This document shows, piece by piece, positions 11,216 to 21,225 of a stretch of 64,000 nucleotides of DNA. Numbering within the stretch: position 1 is the first letter of the stretch; each line of letters starts with the position of its first letter. A program made the position numbers and the translations under genes. Origin of the DNA: Tragulus kanchil (Eukaryota; Chordata; Mammalia; Artiodactyla; Tragulidae); the NCBI GenBank assembly GCA_022376925.1, contig JAIOJX010000002.1:43609501-43673500 (forward strand), in the 5' to 3' direction. Below the pieces are notes generated by a model. It made no database searches. It was given only the letters and a program-made list of their open reading frames with translations, and had not been told where the DNA came from.

Positions 11216-12243
11216 TGTTCCAAAAAATGTGGAAAATTCGGGGAAAAAGTAAAATTGGGAATACCACACTGTCTTACCTGTCTCCTGTAAAACCTGTATG
11301 TAGAACTAAAAGCAACAGTGAGATTCAGGCATGGAATAACAGACTGGTTCCAAATTGGGAAAGAAGTATGTCATGGCTATATAGTGTCACCTTGTTTATT
11401 TAACCTATATGTAGAGTACATCATGTGAAACACTGGTCTAAATGAAGCATAAACTGGAATCAAGATTGCTAGGAGAAATATCAATAACCTTAGGTATGCA
11501 GATGACACCACCCTTGTGGCAGAAAATAAAGGGGAACTAAGGAGTCTCTTAAAGTGAAAGAGGAGAGTGAAAAAGTTGACCTAAAACTTTAACATTTAAA
11601 AATCTAAGGTCATGGCATCTGGTCCCATCACTTCATGGCAAACAGATGGATAAACAATGGAAACAGTGACAGACTTTACATTCTTGGGCTCCAAAATCAC
11701 TATGGATGGTGACTGCAGCCATAAAATTAAAATACATTTGTTCCTTGAAAGAAAAGCTATAATAAACCTAGACAGTGCATTAAAAAGCAGAGACATTGTT
11801 GACAAAAGTCTGCATAGTCAAAACTCTAGTTTTCTTAGTAGACATGAACAGATGTGACAGTTGGACCATAAAGAATACTGAGAACCAAAGAATTGATGGC
11901 TTTGAACTGTGGTATTGTAGAAGACTCTTGAGAGTTCCTTGGACCGCAAGGAGATCAAACTATTCAACTTTTAAGGAAACCAGTCCTGACTGTTCATTGG
12001 AAGTATTGATGGTGGAGCTGAAACTCCAAACCTTTGGCCACCTGATGCAAAGAGACAACTCGTTGGAAGATACCCTGATCCTTAGAAAAATAGAAGGCAG
12101 AAGGAGAAGGGGATGACAGAGGATAAGTTGGTTGGATGGTATCATTGAGTCAATGGACATGAGCTTGAGCAAACCTGGCATGCCAAAGTTCCTGGGGTCT
12201 CAAAGAGTCACACACATCTGAGTGACTGAACTGAATTGAACTG
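11216..12243 (+). mobile_element. BovB 3' part, second duplicate copy
   Basis: A repeat of the BovB 3' portion from 10096-11110, carried in duplication C. It encodes the same YADDTTLV region near 11492 and the same GSKITMDGDCSH segment. It is not an independent insertion, because the 3' end and the flanking target duplicate are the same as in the first copy. Confidence 0.9.
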
Positions 12244-13029
12244 AATGGTTTCCTAAATCCAGCACTTGTGAAACATCTGAAAAACAAGTACTCTTGCAGC
12301 TGGGATGGACCTGACTTTTGCAGCTATTGGCTCTGTGGGCAGGTACACCTGAGGCTTGGGCCAGACCAAAGTCTGTACTGCCTCCATATCTCCTACAATG
12401 TGTCTATGGGCATGCCTACTTCAGTACTAGGATCTGCCCTCTATGAGTCTGCACTGATGCCCATGTGACAATAATGCCTGAAAGTTTTCAGGTCCAACTT
12501 CAGGCTTACCCAAAACTAAGATGGACTGAGAATCAGGCCAACAACAGCATACTTTGTAAGCCCAAACAGCAGGTGAAATGGGGATACAACAGAGCACATT
12601 TACAGATGAACATCTCTGGAGGAAAAATAATCAGTGGCTTCTGTCCCAGTGGTAGTCCTTCAATCTCACCTACCTGGCACCGTAGATCAGAATCACAGCT
12701 AAGATAAAGATCTGGGACCTCTGCTCCAAACACTGGAAAGCAGACCCTACCTGTAAAAGGGCAGAGACAGAGCAAAGAAGAGGCCACATTCAATATCTAA
12801 GACAGGCTCTGATCACTGCAAAACCAATCAAACCCCCTATCAGGGGAATAATGACAACCTTGCCTATTACCTTATGTGGAGCAACCTTACCTGTTGGGGC
12901 AAACACTGGAAGCAGGAGGAAATATCATCCACCAGCATGTGAAAAGGAGACAACAAGCACAATAGACCTGAGAAAAAATGGAGTTGAAACAAAATAAGTT
13001 GCAGATGCATAGATAAGGCAAATGATAAT
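12244..13029 (+). mobile_element. Old L1 5' region, duplicate with error-rich right end
   Basis: L1 5' untranslated sequence after the BovB. No coding frame is supported; the 66-86 aa frames on both strands are chance. The last 50 bases are the damaged version described under duplication D. Confidence 0.65.
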
Positions 13030-13340
13030 AGTTCCTTGGACCGCAAGGAGATCAAACTATTCAATTTTTAAGGAAACCAGTCCTGACTGTTCATTGGAAG
13101 TATTGATGGTGGAGCTGAAACTCCAAACCTTTGGCCACCTGATGCAAAGAGACAACTCGTTGGAAGATACCCTGATCCTTAGAAAAATAGAAGGCAGAAG
13201 GAGAAGGGGATGACAGAGGATAAGTTGGTTGGATGGTATCATTGAGTCAATGGACATGAGCTTGAGCAAACCTGGCATGCCAAAGTTCCTGGGGTCTCAA
13301 AGAGTCACACACATCTGAGTGACTGAACTGAATTGAACTG
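13030..13340 (+). mobile_element. BovB 3' end, third duplicate copy
   Basis: The last ~310 bases of the same BovB, carried into the second copy of duplication D. It ends with the same GAACTGAATTGAACTG before the target AATGGTTTCC at 13341. Confidence 0.9.
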
Positions 13341-14513
13341 AATGGTTTCCTAAATCCAGCACTTGTGAAACATCTGAAAAACAAGTACTCTTGCAGCTGG
13401 GATGGACCTGACTTTTGCAGCTATTGGCTCTGTGGGCAGGTACACCTGAGGCTTGGGCCAGACCAAAGTCTGTACTGCCTCCATATCTCCTACAATGTGT
13501 CTATGGGCATGCCTACTTCAGTACTAGGATCTGCCCTCTATGAGTCTGCACTGATGCCCATGTGACAATAATGCCTGAAAGTTTTCAGGTCCAACTTCAG
13601 GCTTACCCAAAACTAAGATGGACTGAGAATCAGGCCAACAACAGCATACTTTGTAAGCCCAAACAGCAGGTGAAATGGGGATACAACAGAGCACATTTAC
13701 AGATGAACATCTCTGGAGGAAAAATAATCAGTGGCTTCTGTCCCAGTGGTAGTCCTTCAATCTCACCTACCTGGCACCGTAGATCAGAATCACAGCTAAG
13801 ATAAAGATCTGGGACCTCTGCTCCAAACACTGGAAAGCAGACCCTACCTGTAAAAGGGCAGAGACAGAGCAAAGAAGAGGCCACATTCAATATCTAAGAC
13901 AGGCTCTGATCACTGCAAAACCAATCAAACCCCCTATCAGGGGAATAATGACAACCTTGCCTATTACCTTATGTGGAGCAACCTTACCTGTTGGGGGCAA
14001 ACACTGGAAGCAGGAGGAAATATCATCCACCAGCATGTGAAAAGGAGACAACAAGCACAATAGACCTGAGAAAATGAGTTGACAAATAAGTTGCAGATGA
14101 AAAAGCAAGATAGAACTCTACAAGAAAAGGTCAATGAAAGTGAGATATGCAATTTACCTGAAAAAGAATTCAAAGTAGTGAAAGCATAGATAAGGCAAAT
14201 GATAATAGCCATAAAAGGGGAAATTGACAGTAAGAAAATAACAGTGGGGGAAATTTAACATTCTACTTACACCAGTGGATAACCCATATGGAAAGAAAAT
14301 TAATAAGGAAGCACAAGATTTAAATGACACATTTGACAAGACTTTAATTTATATTTGTAAGACAATTCATCTAAAAGCAGCAGAATACACATTCTTTTCA
14401 AGTGTATGTGGAACATTCTCCACAATAGATCATATCTTGTGTCACAAATCAAGCCTTGGTAAGTTTAAGAGATTTAAAATCATGTCAGGCATCAACCACA
14501 ATACTATGAGATT
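13341..14513 (+). mobile_element. Old L1: 5' region, ORF1 start and endonuclease fragment
   Basis: This is the most reliable copy of the L1 interior. Near 14094-14190 a short frame reads MKKQDRTLQEKVNESEI..LPEKEF, matching the N-terminal region of mammalian L1 ORF1. It stops almost at once. From about 14210 the sequence jumps directly to the ORF2 endonuclease (AAAGGGGAAATTGACAGTAAG; later TTCTTTTCAAGTGTATGTGGAACATTCTCC), so most of ORF1 and the start of ORF2 are deleted. It is interrupted at about 14514 by an ART2A fragment and continues after it. Confidence 0.8.
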
Positions 14514-14866
14514 TGTTGCTGTACAGTTGTTAAATCACGTCCAACTCTGCAACCTTATGGAATGTAGCAAGCCAGGATCCTCCTCCTCTACAATCCCTGA
14601 GTTTGGTCATATTCATGTCCATTGAGTCAGTGATGCTATCTATCTCATCTTCTGCCATCCATTTCTCTGTTTGTCTTCAATTTTGCCTAGCATTAGGGTC
14701 TTTTCCAATGAGTTGGCTCTTTGCATCAGGTGACCAAATATTGACATTTTAGCAACAGTCATTCTAATGAATATTCTGGGCTGATCTATTTTAGGTTTGA
14801 CTGATTTGATCTCCTTGCAGTCCAATGGACACTCAAGAGAGTTCTCCAGAAACCCCACAGTAGATC
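14514..14866 (-). mobile_element. ART2A / Bov-A type fragment (BovB 3' derived)
   Basis: Antisense BovB 3'-derived sequence, with GCATTAGGGTCTTTTCCAATGAG and GCATCAGGTGACCAAATATT as landmarks. The L1 reads straight across the site: ATGAG...ATTAGAAATCAATTAC is split into ACTATGAGATTT and TAGATCAGAAATCAATTAC. Ends are accurate to within about 10 bases. Confidence 0.8.
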
Positions 14867-16235
14867 AGAAATCAATTACAAGGGGAAAAAAAAAACCCTA
14901 AAAGTCACAAACACATGGATCACTGAATAAATGAAAGAGGAAATATGAAAAATGCCTAGAAAAATGACAATGAAACCATGATGACCCAAAAATGTATGGG
15001 GTGCAGCAAAATCAGTTCCAGGATGGAAGTTTATAGAAATACAATATTGTCTTAAAGAACAAGAAAAAACATAAAGGAAATAGAGAAAAGAGAATAAACA
15101 AAACCCCAAATTAATAGAAGGGAAGTAAACACAAAGATCAGAGCAGAAATAAATTAAATAGAGACAAAGAAAACAATAGTAAAGATCAACCAAACTAAAA
15201 CCTACATCTCTGGAAAGATAAACGAAATTGATAAATATTTTGTGATTGTTGTTCAGTTGCTAAGCCATGTCAAATTCTTTGTGACCCCATAGACCACAGC
15301 ATGCCAGATTGCCCTGTCCTTCACTATCTCCCAGAGATTGCTCAGATTCGTGTCCATTGAGTTGGTGATGATATCTAATCATCCCATCCTATTCCATCCC
15401 ATTATCCTTAAGCTGTCAACTTTTTCAGCATTAGGGTCTTTTCAGTGAGTTGGCTGTTAGCATCAGGGGGCCAAAATCTTGGAGCATCAGCTTTAGCAAC
15501 AGTCATTCTAATGAATATTCTGGGCTGATCTATTTTAGGTTTGACTGATTTGATCTCCTTGCAGTCCAATGGACACTCAAGAGAGTTCTCCAGAAACCCC
15601 ACAGTAGATCAGAAATCAATTACAAGGGGAAAAAAAAAACCCTAAAAGTCACAAACACATGGATCACTGAATAAATGAAAGAGGAAATATGAAAAATGCC
15701 TAGAAAAATGACAATGAAACCATGATGACCCAAAAATGTATGGGGTGCAGCAAAATCAGTTCCAGGATGGAAGTTTATAGAAATACAATATTGTCTTAAA
15801 GAACAAGAAAAAACATAAAGGAAATAGAGAAAAGAGAATAAACAAAACCCCAAATTAATAGAAGGGAAGTAAACACAAAGATCAGAGCAGAAATAAATTA
15901 AATAGAGACAAAGAAAACAATAGTAAAGATCAACCAAACTAAAACCTACATCTCTGGAAAGATAAACGAAATTGATAAATATTTTGTGATTGTTGTTCAG
16001 TTGCTAAGCCATGTCAAATTCTTTGTGACCCCATAGACCACAGCATGCCAGATTGCCCTGTCCTTCACTATCTCCCAGAGATTGCTCAGATTCGTGTCCA
16101 TTGAGTTGGTGATGATATCTAATCATCCCATCCTATTCCATCCCATTATCCTTAAGCTGTCAACTTTTTCAGCATTAGGGTCTTTTCAGTGAGTTGGCTG
16201 TTAGCATCAGGGGGCCAAAATCTTGGAGCATCAGC
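14748..16235 (+). repeat. Tandem duplication E, 744 bp, with breakpoints inside ART2A homology
   Basis: Copies are 14748-15491 and 15492-16235. The left edge lies in the first ART2A fragment and the right edge at the corresponding point of the second one: CAGCTTTAGCAAC at the junction combines CAGCTTCAGCATC of element two with CATTTTAGCAAC of element one. The copies look identical. It is shorter than the other duplications and the only one flanked by homologous repeats in the same orientation. Confidence 0.93.
14867..15240 (+). mobile_element. Old L1, ORF2 segment between endonuclease and RT
   Basis: Sense L1 ORF2 with GGATCACTGAATAAATGAAAG, GTATGGGGTGCAGCAAAA and AAAGATCAGAGCAGAAATAAA as landmarks. 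Several stops break the frame. It resumes after the second ART2A at 16653 with ATTCATCAAGAAAAAAA. A second copy lies at about 15611-15984 through duplication E. Confidence 0.85.
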
Positions 16236-16652
16236 TTCAGCATCAGTCCTTCCAATGAATATTCAGGGTTGATCTCCTTTAGGGTTGGCTGATTTGATGT
16301 CCTTGAAGTCCAAGGAACTCTCGAGTCTTCTCTAACACCACAGTTCTCTGGCATTCAGCTTTCTTTATGGTGCAAATCTCACATCTAACATGACCACTAG
16401 AAAAACTGTAGCTTTGGCTATATAGACCTTTCTTGGTAAAGTGATGTCTTTGCTTTTTAATACACTGTCTATGTTTGTTATAGCTTTCCTTCAAAGGAAA
16501 AAGGGTCTTATAATTTCATGGCTAAAGCCACTGTCCACAGAGATTTTAGAGCCCAAGAAAATAAAACCTGTCACTGCTTCCACTTTTTCCCTTTCTATTT
16601 GCCATGAACTGAATGGACCAGATGCCATGTTCTTTGTTTTTTGAATGTTGTG
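15241..16652 (-). mobile_element. ART2A / BovB 3' fragment, antisense, split by duplication E
   Basis: Begins with TTGTTGTTCAGTTGCTAAGCC and carries the usual BovB 3' landmarks on the minus strand as far as the RT thumb region near 16640. The stretch 15492-15983 inside these bounds is the duplicated ART2A-one tail and L1, not this element. The surrounding L1 reads ...ATTGATAAATATTTTG before it and ATTCATCAAG after it. Confidence 0.8.
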
Positions 16653-17004
16653 GATTCATCAAGAAAAAAATAAAAATAGAGGACTCAAATCAATAACAGT
16701 AGGAATGAACAAGGAAGAGTTACAGCTGACACCACAAAAATACAGCAGATCATAAGAGACCACTACAGCAACTATATGCCAATAAAACGGACAATTGTAG
16801 AATAAATGAACAAATTCCTAGAAAGTTACAACCTTTCAAGAGTGAGCTGCTGAGAAATGGAAAATAATAGACCGATCACAAGTAGTGAAATTGAGACTAA
16901 ATAAAAATCTTCCAATAAACTAAATCTAAGACCAGAAGTCTTCACAAGTTAATTATCAACCATTTAGAGAAGAGCTAATACACACACACACGTATATATA
17001 TATA
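16653..17004 (+). mobile_element. Old L1, ORF2 reverse transcriptase start, before nested L1
   Basis: Sense ORF2 sequence with ATAGAGGACTCAAATCAATAA and ACTACAGCAACTATATGCCAA, up to GAAGAGCTAATACAC. There a CA/TA-rich stretch (16979-17004) meets a nested L1 insertion. The next expected ORF2 words reappear at about 19660. Confidence 0.85.
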
Positions 17005-19630
17005 CATTGGTATTTTATTTTATTATTATTTTTTTACATGGTTTGGTTTATTGCCAAACATTGAGTCAAATGCACCATAGGTATACATATGCCTCCCTGC
17101 TGAACCTCACCCCATCCCCTTCCCCATCCCACCTCTCCAGGTTGCCACTGTTTGTGATCATCTAGTCTAAAAGCATATTCCCCTCCCTCATACAAAAGTC
17201 CATAAGACTGTTCTCCATGATCACCTCTCCATTGCTGCTCTCATATTCATTTACCAGGACCATGATTCTCCATTCCATACACATGTGTCAGTATGTGGTA
17301 TTTATCTTTCTCTCTCTGACATACCTCACTTTGTATAATAGGTTCTAGATTCATCTACCTCATTAGAACTGATTCAAATGCATTTCTTTTTATGGTTGAG
17401 TAATATTCCATTGTACATATGTACCCAAGCTTCTTTATCCATTCATCTGTCGATGGACATCTAGGCTGCTTCAATGTTCTAGCTATTGTAAACAGTGCTG
17501 TAATGAATAATGGGGTACATGTGTCTCTTTCAAGTTTGATTTCCTCAGGGTAAAAATACACAGAAATCACTTGGATTCCTATATACTAACAATGAAAAAT
17601 CAGAAAGAGAAATCAAGGAAGCAATCCCAGTCACCACTGCAGCAAAAAGAATAAAATATTTAGGAATAAACCTACCAAAGGAGACAGAAGGACTGTACAC
17701 AGAAAATTATAAGATACCGATGAAAGAAATCAAACAAGACATAAACAAATGAAGAGATATTCCATATTTCTGGATTGGAAGAATTAATATCATAAAAATG
17801 ACTATGCAACAAATGTAATCTACAAATTCAATGCAATCCCTATCAAATTACCAACAGCATTTTTCAGAGAACTAGAAGAAAAAAATATCACAATTCATGT
17901 GGAAACACAAAAGATCCCAGATAGCCAAAACAGTCTTGAGAAAGAAGAATGGAGCTGGAAGAATCAACTCTCTTAACTTCAGACTATACTACAAAGTGGC
18001 AGTCATCAAGACAGTATGATACTGGCACAAAAACAGAAATATCAACCAATGGAGCAAGATAGAGAGCCCAGAGATAAACCCACACACTTATGGGTACCTT
18101 ATTTTTGATAAAAGGGACAAGAATATACAATGGGGCCAAGACAGGGGAAAACTGCACAGCTATATGTAAAATAATTAACACCTAACACCATATACAAAGA
18201 TAAAGTCAAAATGGATTAAAGACCTAACTGTAAAACCAGAGACCATAAAACTCTTGGAGAAAGACATGGACAGAGCACTAGATGACATAAATCAAAGCAG
18301 GACCTTCTATGACCCGCCTCCTAGACTAATGGAAATAAAGATAAAAATGTACAAGTGGGGCCTAATAAAACTGTCCATACACGGACCGTTTTTTGTGTCA
18401 GTATGTGGTATTTATCTTTCTCTCTGACATACCTCACTTTGTATAATAGGTTCTAGATTCATCTACCTCATTAGAACTGATTCAAATGCATTTCTTTTTA
18501 TGGTTGAGTAATATTCCATTGTACATATGTACCCAAGCTTCTTTATCCATTCATCTGTCGATGGACATCTAGGCTGCTTCAATGTTCTAGCTATTGTAAA
18601 CAGTGCTGTAATGAATAATGGGGTACATGTGTCTCTTTCAAGTTTGATTTCCTCAGGGTAAAAATACACAGAAATCACTTGGATTCCTATATACTAACAA
18701 TGAAAAATCAGAAAGAGAAATCAAGGAAGCAATCCCAGTCACCACTGCAGCAAAAAGAATAAAATATTTAGGAATAAACCTACCAAAGGAGACAGAAGGA
18801 CTGTACACAGAAAATTATAAGATACCGATGAAAGAAATCAAACAAGACATAAACAAATGAAGAGATATTCCATATTTCTGGATTGGAAGAATTAAAATCA
18901 AAAAAATGACTATGCAACAAATGTAATCTACAAATTCAATGCAATCCCTATCAAATTACCAACAGCATTTTTCAGAGAACTAGAAGAAAAAAATATCACA
19001 ATTCATGTGGAAACACAAAAGATCCCAGATAGCCAAAACAGTCTTGAGAAAGAAGAATGGAGCTGGAAGAATCAACTCTCTTAACTTCAGACTATACTAC
19101 AAAGTGGCAGTCATCAAGACAGTATGATACTGGCACAAAAACAGAAATATCAACCAATGGAGCAAGATAGAGAGCCCAGAGATAAACCCACACACTTATG
19201 GGTACCTTATTTTTGATAAAAGGGACAAGAATATACAATGGGGGCCAAGACAGGGGAAAACTGCACAGCTATATGTAAAATAATTAACACCTAACACCAT
19301 ATACAAAGATAAAGTCAAAATGGATTAAAGACCTAACTGTAAAACCAGAGACCATAAAACTCTTGGAGAAAGACATGGACAGAGCACTAGATGACATAAA
19401 TCAAAGCAGGACCTTCTATGACCCGCCTCCTAGACTAATGGAAATAAAGATAAAAATGTACAAGTGGGGCCTAATAAAACTTAAAGATTTTGCAAAGCAA
19501 AAGAAACTATAAACAAGGTGAAAAGACAGCCTTCGGAAAGGGAGAAAATTATAGCAAATGAAACAACTGAGAAAGAATTAATTTCCAAACTATACAAGCA
19601 GCTCATACAACTCAACACCAAAAAATATTG
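17005..19630 (-). mobile_element. L1 with 5' inversion (twin priming), nested in the old L1
   Basis: From the left, a T-rich tail (17012-17034), then antisense 3' UTR and ORF2 C-terminus (17040-17560; the minus-strand frame at 17355-17570 reads YPEEIKLERDTCTPLFITALF). At about 17562 the strand switches and an upstream part of ORF2 runs in the sense direction to about 19625, ending in AACTCAACACCAAAAAA. One inverted 5' block joined to a normal 3' block is the hallmark of twin priming. Duplication F repeats the block that spans the switch point, inflating the length by about 1.1 kb. Confidence 0.85.
17284..19481 (+). repeat. Tandem duplication F, ~1,108 bp offset
   Basis: Clean copies are 17284-18372 and 18394-19481. 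The 21 bases between them (GTCCATACACGGACCGTTTTT) are a distorted form of the sequence before copy one (CTCCATTCCATACACA). Copy differences are length changes in a CT run and a G run plus two base changes near 18896-18902. The L1 inversion point lies inside both copies. Confidence 0.95.
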
Positions 19631-19659
19631 GCTCTTCTTAATCAAGAAGAACCAATATT
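19624..19659. repeat. Short inverted repeat at the L1/L1 junction
   Basis: Arms AATATTGGCTCTTCTT (19624-19639) and AAGAAGAACCAATATT (19644-19659) pair over 16 bases with one mismatch around a four-base loop AATC. It sits where the inverted nested L1 ends and the host L1 resumes with ATTCATCCTTTACAATCTC. It is not part of the expected L1 sequence on either side. Confidence 0.8.
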
Positions 19660-21035
19660 CATCCTTTACAATCTCTTTCAAAAAAAATTGCAGAGTAAGA
19701 AATTCTTTTAACCTCCTGCTATGAGACTACCGTCATCCTGATACCAAAACCATACAAAGACATCTCAGGAAAAAGCAAATTATAAGCCAATATCACTAGT
19801 GAACATATATGCAATAATCTTCAGTGAAATACTAGGAAAGAGAATCCAACAATACACAAACAGATAATGTACCTGATCAAATGGGATTTATCCCAGGGAT
19901 GCAAGGATTCTACAATATATACAAATCAATCAATGTTATACCACATTAACAAATCAAAGAATAAAATCCATATGATCATCTTAATAGATGCAGAAAAACT
20001 TGTTGACAAATTTTAACACCAATTTATGATTTAAAAACTGTCCAGGCATAAAAGGAACTTACTTTAACATAATAAAGAGCATACATGACAAACTCACAGC
20101 AAGCATAATTCTCAGTGGTGAAAAGCTGAAAGAATTTCCTCTAAGATCAGAGACAAGAACAGGATGTTCACTCTTTTATTCAACTTAGTTTGGAAGTATT
20201 AGCCACAGAATCCATGAAGAAAACTAAACAGAAGGAATCCAAATTGGAAAAATTGAAGCAAAACTGTAACTATTGCAGATGACATGATGTTGTACATACA
20301 GAAACCTAAAGATGCTACCAGAAAACTTCTACAGTTCATCAATGGATTTGGTAAAGTTGAAGAATACAGTGTTAATGCACAGAAAAATTTTCCATTCTTA
20401 TATACTAACAGTAAAATATGAGGAAGATAAATTAAGGAAACAACCTTGCTTACCACTGCAACAAAAAGAATAAAATGCCCAGGAATAAACCTAAGGAGGG
20501 GAAACATCTGTACGCAGAAAACTATAAGATACTGATGAAGGATATCAATGATGACACATACAGATGAAGAGATATACCATTTTCTTGGATTAGAACAATT
20601 AATATTGTGAACATGACTATACTACCCAAAGTAACCTACAGATTCAATGCAATGCAACTCAAATTATCAATGGAATTTTCACATAATTAAAACAAAAATA
20701 TTACAGTATGTATGAAGACATGAAAGACCTTGAATAGTCAAAGCAATATTGAGAATGAAAAACATACCTGGGGGAATCAGGCTCCCTGATTCCTTCATAC
20801 AATAGTACAAAGCTATGGTAATCTGGACAGTATGGTACTGGAGCAAAAACACAAATATAGATCAATGGAACAGGATAGAAAATTGAGACATAAGTCAAGG
20901 CACCTCTGATCATCTAATCTATGACACAGGAGGCAAGGATATATACAGTGGAGAAAAGACAGTCTTCGTTAGCAAGTGGTGCTGGGAAAACTGTACAGGT
21001 ACATGAAAATAATGAAATTACGGCACTTCCTAACA

Positions 21036-21081
<46 letters not shown>

Positions 21082-21225
21082 AAACTCAAAATGGATTAAA
21101 GAACTAAATGTAAGGCTGAACTCTATAAAAATTTTAGTGGAAGGCATAGTTAGAACAGTCTTTGACATAAAATGTAGCAATAGCTCTCTTGATCCACCTT
21201 CTGGAGTAATGAAAATTAAATCCTA
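19656..21225 (+). mobile_element. Old L1, ORF2 reverse transcriptase to near C-terminus
   Basis: The host L1 resumes. Landmarks are ATCCTGATACCAAAACC at 19735, GACAAACTCACAGCAAGC at 20089, and a degraded RT catalytic region at about 20276-20300 (GCAGATGACATGATGTTG, ADDMML). The sequence runs on through AGCAAAAACACAAATATAGATC to ATGAAAATTAAATCC at 21222, where it stops short of the C-terminus and 3' UTR. Stops and indels are frequent, so this is an old, dead element. Confidence 0.88.
21037..21079. repeat. (CA)n microsatellite, about 21 units
   Basis: An uninterrupted CA run inside the L1 at the position where L1 normally has a short ACACCATACACAAA-like string. It makes an artificial TH-repeat frame on the plus strand and a VC-repeat frame on the minus strand. 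Confidence 0.97.

Larger units (their letters stand above)
10124..12348 (+). repeat. Tandem duplication C, 1,133 bp offset
   Basis: Clean copies are 10124-11215 and 11257-12348. The 41 bases between them (11216-11256) are a garbled reading of 10096-10123: ATGTGGAAAATTC is shared, and the rest differs by insertions and substitutions. The unit spans the BovB 3' end, its right target-site duplication and the L1 5' region. Within the clean part the copies look identical. Confidence 0.95.
11933..14208 (+). repeat. Tandem duplication D, 1,097 bp offset, overlapping duplication C
   Basis: Copies are 11933-13029 and 13030-14208. Copy one has a damaged right end. Compared with copy two it lacks 84 bases (those at 14101-14184), and just before that gap it has extra bases (GAGAAAAAATGGAGTTGAAAC against GAGAAAATGAGTTGAC). 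Copy two carries the correct L1 sequence. Because C and D overlap, the segment first seen at 10800-11215 is present three times. Confidence 0.95.
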
